DNA of 64,000 nucleotides from Calliopsis andreniformis (taxonomy: Eukaryota; Arthropoda; Insecta; Hymenoptera; Andrenidae): assembly GCF_051401765.1 (NCBI RefSeq), contig NW_027480422.1, forward strand, positions 24,756,001-24,820,000, given 5' to 3'. The translations under genes were made by a program, and so were the position numbers. Of the stretch, positions 51,601 to 63,200 are shown piece by piece. Each line of letters opens with the position of its first letter. Position 1 is the stretch's first letter. Under the pieces are notes generated by a model, which saw only the letters and a program-made list of their open reading frames with translations, searched no databases and was not told the origin of the DNA.

Positions 51601-51804
51601 AGGCCCTAACTATTGGATCTGGTGGACCAACGCCCTAGAGTGAAGACTAGGTTGCCCGGAACGTAGAAATGACCATTACTTCCACACTGTTTGCAATTAT
51701 TCATATTATACAGTGGAAAAACTGTTGTATTTATATTGTATTTTATGCTTCTGGCATTGACTTCTAAGGCCCTAACTATTCGATGTGGTGGAGCAACGCC
51801 CTAG
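48649..51804. repeat. CAAGGG-rich monomer zone, second copy
   Basis: Continues the 32.5-36.7 kb series at offset 14617 up to about 49901. It then has four to five monomers not at the same place in the first zone, followed by offsets 15280, 15446 and 15612. A 1-bp loss at about 49988 (GAAGCCAAATTGCC) explains why the later copy at 62.3 kb has offset 12300 rather than 12299. The enlarged +5 monomer is at about 48728. Confidence 0.85.
51117..51448. repeat. Adjacent duplicate monomers, the first chimeric
   Basis: Two monomers starting at 51117 and 51283 share GGTGGATCGACGCC, GTGTGCAGCC, CCCGTATCG and TTGCAAGTATTCCTG. They differ at the middle: the first has TATACAAGGGAAAAAC and the second has TATACGATGGTAAAAC. 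The earlier zone (35671) and 50121 have only the second form. The first monomer is therefore a hybrid of two sublineages. The pair is copied at 63417-63748. Confidence 0.85.
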
Positions 51805-54297
51805 AGTGAAGCCTAGATTGCCCGGAACGTAGAAATGACCATTACTTCCACACTGTTTGCAATTATTCTTATTATACAGTGGAAAAACTGTTGTATTTAT
51901 ATTGTATTTTATGCTTCTGACATTGACTTCTAAGGCCCTAACTATTCGTTGTGGTGGAGCAACGCCCTAGAGTGAAACCTCGGTTGCCCGGAACGTAGAA
52001 ATGACCGTAGCTTTAACACTGGTTGCAATTATTTCTGTTATACAAGGGAAAAACTGTTGTATTTATATTGTATTTTATGCTTCTGGCGTTGACTTCTTAG
52101 GCCCTAACTATTCGATGTAGTGAAGCAACGCCCTAGAGTGAAGCCTAGGTTGCCCGGAACGTAGAAATGACCATAGCTTTCACACTGGTTGCAATTATTC
52201 CTGTTATACAAGGGAAAAACTGTTGTATTTATATTGTATTTTATGCTTCTGGCGTTGACTTCTTAGGCCCTAACTATTCGATCTGGTGGATCATGGCCCT
52301 AGAGTGAAGCCTAGGTTGCCCGGAATTTAGAAATGTCCATCACTTTCACACTGGTTGCAATTATTCTTGTTATACGATGGAAGACTGTTGTATTTATTTT
52401 GTATTTTATGCCTCTGGCGTTGACTCCTATGGCCGTAGCTATTCGATGTGGTGGAGCAACGCCCTATAGTGAAGCCTAGTTTGCCCGGAATGTAGAAATA
52501 ACCATGTCTTTCACACTGGTTGCAATTATTCCTGTTATACGATGGAAAAACTGTTGTATAACTTTTATATTATATTGTATGCTTCAGACGTTGACTTCTA
52601 AGGCCGTAGCTATTCGATGTGGTTGAGAAACGCCCTAGAGTGAAGCCTAGGTTGCTCGGAAAGTAGAAATGACCATTACCTCCACACTGTTTGCAATTAT
52701 TCATTTTATACAATGGAAAAACTGTTTTATCTATATTGTGTTTTATGCTTCTGGCGTTGACTTCTAAGGCCGTAGCTATTCGATGTGGTGGAGAAACGCC
52801 CTAGAGTGAAGCCTAGATTTCCCGGAAAGTAGAAATGACCATACCTTTCACACTGGTTGCAATTATTCCTGTTATACGATGGAAAAGCTGTTGTATTTGT
52901 ATTGTATTTTATGCTTCTGGCGTAGACTTCTTGGGCCCTAACTATTCGATCTGGTGGATCGACGCCCTAGTGTGCAGCCTAGGTTGCCCGTATCGTAGAA
53001 ATGACCATAACTTTCACAATGGTTGCAATTATTCCTGTTAGACGATGGTAAAACTGTTGTATTTCTATTGTATTTTATGCTTCTGGAGTTGACTTGTTAG
53101 GCCCTAACTATTCGATCTGGTGGAGCAACGCCCTAGAGCGAAGCCTAGATTGCCCGGAACGTAGAAATGACCATAACTGTCAAACTGGTTGCAATTATTC
53201 GTTTTATACGATGGAAACGCTGTTGTACATATATCGTATTTTATGCTTCTGGCGTTGACTTCTTAGGCCCTAGCTATTCGATCTAGAGGACCAACGCCGT
53301 AGGGTGAAGCCTAGGTTGCCCTGAACGTAGAGATAACCATAACTTTCATACTGGTTGCAATTATTCGTTTTATACAATGGAAAAACTGTTGTATTTATAT
53401 TGTATTTTATGCTTCAGGCGTTGACTTCTTAGGCCCTAACTATTCGCTCTGGTGGGACAACGCCCTAGAGTGATGCCTAGGTCGCCCGGATCGTAGGAAT
53501 GACCATTACTTGCACACTGGATGCAATAATTCGTTTTATACGATGGAAAAACTGTTGTATTTATTTTGTATTTGGTGCCCCTGGCGTTGACTTCTTAGGC
53601 CCTAACTATTGGATGTGGTGGACCAACGCCCTAGAGTGAAGACTAGGTTGCCCGAACGTAGAAATGACCATTACTTCCACACTGTTTGCAATTATTCATA
53701 TTATACAGTGGAAAAACTGTTGTATTTATATTGTATTTTATGCTTCTGGCATTGACTTCTAAGGCCCTAACTGTTCGATGTGGTGGAGCAACGCCCTAGA
53801 GTGAAGCCTAGGTTGCCCGGAACGTAGAAATGACCATAGCTTTCGCACTGGTTGCAATTATTTCTCTTATACAAGGGAAAAACTGTTGTATTTATATTGT
53901 ATTTTATGCTTCTGGCGTCGACTTCTAAGGCCGTAGCTATTCGATGTGGTGGAAAAACGCCCTAGAGTGAAGCCTAGGTTGCCCGGAACGTAGAAATGAC
54001 CATAACTATCAGACTGGTTGCAATTATTCGTTTTATACGATGGTAAAACTGTTGTATTTATATTGTATTTTATGCTTCTGGCATTGACTTCTAAGGCCCT
54101 AACTATTCGATGTGGTGGAGCAACGCCCTAGAGTGAAGCCTAGGTTGCCCGGAACGTAGAACTAACCATAGCTTTCACACTGGTTGCAATTATTTCTGTT
54201 ATACAAGGGAAAAACTGTTGTATTTATATTGTATTTTATGCTTCTGGCGTTGACTTCTTAGGCCCTAACAATTCGATCTGGTGGAACAACGCCCTAG
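51805..54297. repeat. 15-monomer higher-order repeat of the CAAGGG zone, copy 1 (2493 bp)
   Basis: AGTGAAACCTCGG at 51971 and 54464, and the GATGGAAAAGCTG frame start at 52835 and 55328, give offset 2493 (15 x 166 plus 3). The unit contains a +4/+5 bp enlarged monomer (GTTGTATAACTTTTATATTA, about 52556) and a short one (GATGGAAGACTG, about 52377). It is unrelated in monomer content to the 2489-bp HOR at 22-30 kb although both have 15 monomers. Confidence 0.9.
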
Positions 54298-56415
54298 AGT
54301 GTAGCCTAGATTGCCCGGAACGTAGAAATGACCATTACTTCCACACTGTTTGCAATTATTCATATTATACAGTGGAAAAACTGTTGTATTTATATTGTAT
54401 TTTATGCTTCTGACATTGACTTCTAAGGCCCTAACTATTCGATGTGGTGGAGCAACGCCCTAGAGTGAAACCTCGGTTGCCCGGAACGTAGAAATGACCA
54501 TAGCTTTAACACTGGTTGCAATTATTTCTGTTATACAAGGGAAAAACTGTTGTATTTATATTGTATTTTATGCTTCTGGCGTTGACTTCTTAGGCCCTAA
54601 CTATTCGATGTAGTGGAGCAACGCCCTAGAGTGAAGCCTAGGTTGCCCGGAACGTAGAAATGACCATAGCTTTCACACTGGTTGCAATTATTCCTGTTAT
54701 ACAAGGGAAAAACTGTTGTATTTATATTGTATTTTATGCTTCTGGCGTTGACTTCTTAGGCCCTAACTATTCGATCTGGTGGAGCATGGCCCTAGAGTGA
54801 AGCCTAGGTTGCCCGGAATTTAGAAATGACCATCACTTTCACACTGGTTGCAATTATTCTTGTTATACGATGGAAGACTGTTGTATTTATTTTGTATTTC
54901 ATGCCTCTGGCGTTGACTCCTATGGCCGTAGCTATTCGATGTGGTGGAGCAACGCCCTATAGTGAAGCCTAGTTTGCCCGGAATGTAGAAATAACCATGT
55001 CTTTCACACTGGTTGCAATTATTCCTGTTATACGATGGAAAAACTGTTGTATAACTTTTATATTATATTGTATGCTTCAGACGTTGACTTCTAAGGCCGT
55101 AGCTATTCGATGTGGTTGAGAAACGCCCTAGAGTGAAGCCTAGGTTGCTCGGAAAGTAGAAATGACCATTACCTCCACACTGTTTGCAATTATTCATTTT
55201 ATACAATGGAAAAACTGTTTTATCTATATTGTGTTTTATGCTTCTGGCGTTGACTTCTAAGGCCGCAGCTATTCGATGTGGTGGAGAAACGCCCTAGAGT
55301 GAAGCCTAGATTGCCCGGAAAGTAGAAATGACCATACCTTTCACACTGGTTGCAATTATTCCTGTTATACGATGGAAAAGCTGTTGTATTTGTATTGTAT
55401 TTTATGCTTCTGGCGTAGACTTCTTAGGCCCTAACTATTCGATCTGGTGGATCGACGCCCTAGTGTGCAGCCTAGGTTGCCCGTATCGTAGAAATGACCA
55501 TAACTTTCACACTGGTTGCAATTATTCCTGTTAGACGATGGTAAAACTGTTGTATTTCTATTGTATTTTATGCTTCTGGAGTTGACTTGTTAGGCCCTAA
55601 CTATTCGATCTGGTGGAGCAACGCCCTAGAGAGAAGCCTAGATTGCCCGGAACGCAGAAATGACCATAACTATCTGACTGGTTGCAATTATTCGTTTTAT
55701 ACGATGGAAAGGCTGTTGTACATATATCGTATTTTATGCTTCTGGCGTTGACTTCTTAGGCCCTAGCTATTCGATCTAGAGGACCAACGCCGTAGGGTGA
55801 AGCCTAGGTTGCCCTGAACGTAGAGATAACCATAACTTTCATACTGGTTGCAATTATTCGTTTTATACAATGGCAAAACTGTTGTATTTATATTGTATTT
55901 TATGCTTCAGGCGTTGACTTCTTAGGCCCTAACTATTCGCTCTGGTGGGACAACGCCCTAGAGTGATGCCTAGGTCGCCCGGATCGTAGGAATGACCATT
56001 ACTTGCACACTGGATGCAATAATTCGTTTTATACGATGGAAAAACTGTTGTTTTTATTTTGTATTTGGTACCCCTGGCGTTGACTTCTTAGGCCCTAACT
56101 ATTGGATCTGGTGGACCAACGCCCTAGAGTGAAGCCTAGGTTGCCCGGAACGTAGAAATGACCATTACTTCCACACTGTTTGCAATTATTCATATTATAC
56201 CGTGGAAAAACTGTTGTATTTATATTGTATTTTATGCTTCTGGCATTGACTTCTAAGGCCCTAACTATTCGATGCGGTGGAGCAACGCCCTAGAGTGACG
56301 CCTAGGTTGCACGGAACGTAGAAATGACCATAGCTTTCACACTGGTTGCAATTATTTCTGTTATACAAGGGAAAAACTGTTGTATTTATATTGTATTTTA
56401 TGCTTCTGGCGTTGA
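54298..56415. repeat. 15-monomer higher-order repeat of the CAAGGG zone, copy 2 (partial)
   Basis: Follows copy 1 at offset 2493. The offset becomes 2494 after the single-base loss in copy 1 at about 53654 (TTGCCCGAACG). The match fades near 56415, where copy 1 reads GGCGTCGACTTCTAAGG and copy 2 reads GGCGTTGACTTCTTAGG. Confidence 0.85.
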
Positions 56416-57205
56416 CTTCTTAGGCCCTAACTATTCGATGTAGTGGAGCAACGCCCTAGAGTGAAACCTCGGTTGCCCGGAACGTAGAAATGACCATTAC
56501 TTCCACACTGTTTGCAATTATTCATATTATACCGTGGAAAAACTGTTGTATTTATATTGTATTTTATGCTTCTGGCATTGACTTCTAAGGCCCTAACTAT
56601 TCGATGTGGTGGAGCAACGTCCTAGAGTGAAACCTCGGTTGCCCGGAACGTAGAAATGACCATAGCTTTCACACTCGTTGCAATTATTTCTGTTATACAA
56701 GGGAAAAACTGTTGTATTTATATTGTATTTTATGCTTCTGGCGTTGACTTCTTAGGCGCTAACTATTCGATGTAGTGGAGCAACGCCCTAGAGTGAAGCC
56801 TAGGTTGCCCGGAACGTAGAAATGACCATAGCTTTCACACTGGTTGCAATTATTCCTGTTATACAAGGGAAAAACTGTTGTATTTATATTTTATTTTATG
56901 CTCCTGGCGTTGACTTCTTAGGCCCTAACTATTCGATCTGGTGGAGCATGGCCCTAGAGTGAAGCCTAGGTTGCCCGGAATTTAGAAATGACCATCACTT
57001 TCACACTGGTTGCAATTATTCTTGTTATACGATGGAAAACTGTTGTATTTATTTTGTATTTTATGCCTCTGGCGTTGACTCCTAAGGCCGTAGCTATTCG
57101 ATGTGGTGGAGCAACGCCCTAGAGTGAAGCCTAGGTTGCCCGGAATGTAGAAATGGCCATGTCTTTCACACTGGTTGCAATTATTCCTGTTATACGATGG
57201 AAAAA
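56416..57205. repeat. CAAGGG-zone monomers leading to the large repeat junction
   Basis: About five monomers similar to 54.4-55.0 kb, with GAAACCTCGG, CAAGGG and GGAGCATGGCCC types. The last monomer begins as GGAATGTAGAAATGGCC and then runs into the TTTTATTGTTCTGGCG cassette at about 57230, which is the start of the large-scale copy. Confidence 0.8.
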
Positions 57206-60200
57206 CTGTTGTATTTATATTGTATTTTATTGTTCTGGCGTTGACTTCTAAATCCCTAACTATTCGGTCTGGTGGAGCAACGACCTAGGGTGAAGCCTAG
57301 GTTGCCCGGAACGTAGAAATGACCATAACTTTCACACTGGTTGCAATTATTCGTTCTATACAATGGAAAAACTGTTCTATTTATTTTGTATTTTATGCTA
57401 CGGGCGTTGACTTCTAAGGCCCTAACTATTCGATCTGGTGGAGCAACGCCCTAGAGTCAAGACCAGGTTGCCCGGAACGCAGAAATGACCATTACTTTCA
57501 CACTGGTTGCAATTATTCATGCTATACGAAGGAAAACCTGTCGTATTTATACTGTATTTCAGGATTCTGGCGTTGACTTCTTAGGCCCTAGCTATTCGAT
57601 CTGGTGGAACAACGCCCTAGAGTGAAGCCTAGGTTGCCCGGAACGTACAAATGACCATCCCTTTCACACTTGTAGCAATTACTCCAGTTATACGATGGAA
57701 AAACCTGTTATATATTTATCGTATTTTATGCTTCTGGCGTTGACTTCTTGGGCCCTAACTATTGGATCTGGTGGACCAACGCCCTAGAGTGAAGCCTAGT
57801 TGGCCCGGAACGTGGAAATGACCATCACTTTCACACTGGTTGCAATTATTCCCGGTAAACGATGGAAAAACTGTTGTATTTATATCGTATTTTATGCTTC
57901 GGGCATTGACTTCTATGGCCCTAACTATTCGATCTGGTGGAGCAACGCCCTAGAGTCAAGACTAGGTTGCCCGGAACGCAGAAATGACCGTTACTATCAC
58001 AATGTTTGCAATTATTCATTGTATACGATGGAAAAACTGTTGTATTTATATAGTATTTTATGCTCCGGGCGTTGACTTCTACGGCCCTAGCTATTCGATT
58101 TGGTGGAACAACGCCCTAGAGTGAAGCATAGGTTGCCCCGTACGTTGAAATGACCATAACTTTCATACTGGTTGCAATTATTCGTTTTATACGATGGAAA
58201 AACTGTTGTATTTAAACTGTATATTATGCTTCTGGCGTTGTCTTCTAAGGCCCTAATTATTCGATGTGGTGGAGCAACGCCCTGGAACAAAACCTAGGTT
58301 GCAAGGACCGTAGAAATGACCATAACTTTCACACTGGTTGCAATTATTCATTTTATACAATGGAAAAGCTGTTCTATTAATTTTGTATTTTATGCTTCGG
58401 GCGTTGACTTCTAAGGCCCTCACTTGTGGATCTGGTGGACCAACGCCCTAGACTGAAGCGTAGGTTTCCAGGAACGTAGAAATGACCATCACTTTCACAC
58501 TGTTTGCAATTATTCCTGTTATACGATGGAAGAACTGTTGCATTTATATTTTATTTTATGCATCGGGGATAGACTTCTAAGGCCCTAACTATTCGATCTG
58601 GTGGAGCACCGCCCTAGAGTCAAGCCTAGGTTGCCCGGAACGCTGAAATGACCATTACTTTCACACTGGTTGCAATTATTCATGCTATACGAAGGAAAAC
58701 CTGTCGTATTTATACTGTATTTCAGGATTCTGGCGTTGACTTCTAAGCCCCTAACTATTCGATCTGGTGGAGCAACGCCCTAGAGTGAAGCCTAGATTGC
58801 GCGGAACGTAGAAATGACCATAACTTTCACACTGGTTGCAATTATTCGTTTTATACGATGGAAAAACTGTTGTGTTTATTTTGTATTTGGTGCTTCTGGC
58901 GTTGACTTCTTAGGCCCTAACTATTGGATCTGGTGGTCCAACGCCCTAGAGTGAAGCCTAGGTGGCCCGGAACGTGGATATGACCATCACTTTCACACTG
59001 GTTGCAATTATTCCCGTTATACGATGGAATAACTCTTGTATTTTTATTTTATTTTGTGCTTCTGGCGTTGACTTCTAAGGTCCTAGCTATTCAATCTGGT
59101 GGAGCAACGCTCTAGAGTGAAGCCTAGGTTGCCCGGAGTGCAGAAATGACCATAACTTTCACACTGGTGGCAATTATTCCTGTTATACGATGGACAAACT
59201 GTTGGATTTTTAATGTACTTTATGCTTCTGGCGTTGACTTCTAAGGCCCTAAGTATTCGATCTGGTGGAGCAATGCCTCAGTGTTAAGTCTAGGATGCCC
59301 GGAACGTAAAAATGGCCGTTACTTTCACACTGGTTGCAATTACTCATTTTATACGATGGAAAAACGCTTGTACATATATCGTATTTTATGCTTCTGGCAT
59401 TAACTTCTTAGGCCCTAACTCTTCGATCTGGTGGAGCAACGCCCTAGTGTGAAGCCTAGATTTCCCGGAACGTAGAAATGACCATAACTATCAGACTGGT
59501 TGCAATTATTCGTTTTATACGATGGAAAGACTGTTGTATTTATATTGTATTTTATAGTTATGGCGTTGTCTTCTAGGGCCGAAGCTATTCGATGTGGTGG
59601 AGCAGCGCCCTCGAGTGAAGCCTAGATTGCCCGGAACGTAGAAATGACCATAGCTTTCACACTGGTTGCAATTATTCTTGTTATACGATGGAAAAACTGT
59701 TGTATTTATTTTGTATTTTATGCCTCTGGCGTTGACTCCTAAGGCAGCAGCTATTCGATGTGGTGGAGCAACGCCCTAGGATGAAGCCTAGGTTGCCCGG
59801 AACGTAGAAATGACCATGTCTTTCTCACTGGTTGCAATTATTCCTGTTATACGATGGAAAAACTGTTGTACTTATATTATATTTTATGCTTCAGGCGTTG
59901 ACTTCTAAGGGCGTAGCTATTCGATGTGGTGGAGAAACGCCCTAGAGTGAAGCCTAGGTTGCCCGGAAAGTAGAAATGACCATTACCTCCACACTGTTTG
60001 CAATTATTCATTTTATGCAATGGAAAAACTGTTGTATTTATGTTGTTTTTTATAGTTATGGCGTTGACTTTTAAGGCCGTAGCCATTCGATGTGGTGGAG
60101 CAATGCCCTAGAGTGAAGCCTAGGTTGCCCGGAACGTAGAAATGACCATAGCTTTCACACTGGTTGCAATTATTCCTGTTATACAAGGGAAAAACTGTTG

Positions 60201-63200
60201 TATTTATAATGTATTTTATGCTCCTGGCGTCGACTTCTTAGGCCCTAACAATTCGATCTGGTGGAGCAACGCCCTAGAGTGAAGCCTAGATTGCCCGGAA
60301 CGTAGAAATGACCATTACTTCCACACTGTTTGCAATTATTCATATTATACAGTGGAAAAACTGTTGTATTTATATTGTATTTTATGCTTCTGACATTGAC
60401 TTCTAAGGCCCTAACTATTCGATGTGGTGGAGCAACGCCCTAGAGTGAAACGTCGGTTGCCCGGAACGTAGAAATGACCATAGCTTTCACACTCGTTTCA
60501 ATTATTTCTGTTATACAAGGGAAAAACTGTTGTATTTATATTGTATTTTATGCTTCTGGCGTTGACTTCTTAGGCCCTAACTATTCGATGTAGTGGAGCA
60601 ACGCCCTAGAGTGAAGCCTAGGTTGCCCGGAACGTAGAAATGACCATAGCTTTCACACTGGTTGCAATTATTCCTGTTATACAAGGGAAAAACTGTTGTA
60701 TTTATATTGTATTTTATGCTCCTGGCGTTGACTTCTTAGGCCCTAACTATTCGATCTGGTGGAGCATGGCCCTAGAGTGAAGCCTAGGTTGCCCGGAATT
60801 TAGAAATGACCATCACTTTCACACTGGTTGCAATTATTCTTGTTATACGATGGAAAACTGTTGTATTTATTTCGTATTTTATTCCTCTGGCGTTGACTCC
60901 TAAGGCCGTAGCTATTCGATGTGGTGGAGCAACGCCATAGAGTGAAGCCTAGGTTGCCCGGAATGTAGAAATAACCATGTCTTTCACACTGGTTGCAATT
61001 ATTCCTGTTATACGATGGAAAAACTGTTGTATAACATTTATATTATATTGTATGCTTCAGACGTTGACTTCTAAGGCCGTAGCTATTCGATGTGGTTGAG
61101 AAATGCCCTAGAGTGAAGCCTAGGTTGCTCGGAAAGTAGAAATGACCATTACCTCCACACTGTTTGCAATTATTCATTTTATACAATGGAAAAACTGTTT
61201 TATCTATATTGTGTTTTATGCTTCTGGCGTTGACTTCTAACGCCGCAGCTATTCGATGTGGTGGAGAAACGCCCTAGAGTGAAGCCTAGATTGCCCGGAA
61301 AGTAGAAATGACCATACCTTTCACACTGGTTGCAATTATTCCTGTTATACGATGGAAAAGCTGTTGTATTTGTATTGTATTTTATGCTTCTGGCGTAGAC
61401 TTCTTAGGCCATAACTATTCGATCTGGTGGATCGACGCCCTAGTGTGCAGCCTAGGTTGCCCGTATCGTAGAAATGACCATATCTTTCACACTGGTTGCA
61501 ATTATTCCTGTTAGACGATGATAAAACTGTTGTATTTCTATTGTATTTTATGCTTCTGGAGTTGACTTGTTAGGCCCTAACTATTCGATCTGGTGGAGCA
61601 ACACCCTAGAGAGAAGCCTAGATTGCCCGGAACGTAGAAATGACCATAACTATCAGACTGGTTGCAATTATTCGTTTTATACGATGGAAAAACTGTTGTA
61701 TTTATATTGTATTTTATGCTTCTGGCGTTGACTTCTTAGGCCCTAGCAATTCGATCTGGTGGAGCAACGCCTTAGAGTGATGCCTAGCTTGCCCGGAACG
61801 TAGAAATGACCATTACTTCCACACTGTTTGCAATTATTCATATTACACAGTGGAAAAGCTGTTGTATTTATATTGTATTTTATGCTTCTGGCATTGACTT
61901 CTAAGGCCCTAACTATTCGATGTGGTGGAGCAACATCCTAGAGTGAAACCTCGGTTGCCCGGAATGTAGAAATGGCCATGTCTTTCACACTGGTTGCAAT
62001 TATTCCTGTTATACGATGGAAAAACTGTTGTATTATTTTTATATTATATTGTATGCTTCAGACGTTGACTTCTAAGGCCGTAGCTATTCGATGTGGTTGA
62101 GAAACGCACTAGAGTGAAGCCTAGGTTGCTCGGAAAGTAGAAATGACCATTACCTCCACACTGTTTGCAATTATTCGTTTTATACAGTGGAAAAACTGTT
62201 TTATCTATATTGTGTTTTATGCTTCTGGCGTTGACTTCTAAGGCCTCAGTTATTCGATGTGGTGGAGAAACGCCCTAGAGTGAAGCCTAGATTGCCCGGA
62301 AAGTAGAAATGACCATACCCTTCACACTGGATGCAATTATTCCTGTTATACGACGGAAAAGCTGTTGTATTTGTATTGTATTTTATGCTTCTGGCGTAGA
62401 CTTCTTAGGCCCTAACTATTCGATGTGGTGGATCGACGCCCTAGTGTGCAGCCTAGGTTGCCCGTATCGTAGAAATGACCATATCTTTCACACTGGTTGC
62501 AAGTATTCCTGTTATACGATGGTAAAACTGTTGTATTTATATTGTATTTTATGCTTCAGGCGTTGACTTCTTAGGCCCTAACTATTCGCTCTGGTGGGAC
62601 AACGCCCTAGAGTGATGACTAGGTCGCCCGGATCGTAGAAATGACCATTACTTGCACACTGGATGCAATTATTCGTTTTATACGATGGAAAAACTGTTGT
62701 ATTTATTTTGTATTTGGTGCCCCTGGCGTTGACTTCTTAGGCCCTAACTATTGGATCTGGTGGACCAACGCCCTAGAGTGAAGACTAGGTTGCCCGGAAC
62801 GTAGAAATGACCATTACTTCCACACTGTTTGCAATTATTCTTATTATACAGTGGAAAAACTGTTGTATTTATATTGTATTTTATGCTTCTGACATTGACT
62901 TCTAAGGCCCTAACTATTCGATGTGGTGGAGCAACGCCCTAGAGTGAAACCTCGGTTGCCCGGAACGTAGAAATAACCATTGCTTTAACACTGGTTGCAA
63001 TTATTTCTGTTATACAAGGGAAAAACTGTTGTATTTATATTGTATTTTATGCTTCTGGCGTTGACTTCTTAGGCCCTAACTATTCGATGTAGTGGAGCAA
63101 CGCCCTAGAGTGAAGCCTAGGTTGCCCGGAACGTAGAAATGACAATAGCTTTCACACTGGTTGCAATTATTCCTGTTATACAAGGGAAAAACTGTTGTAT

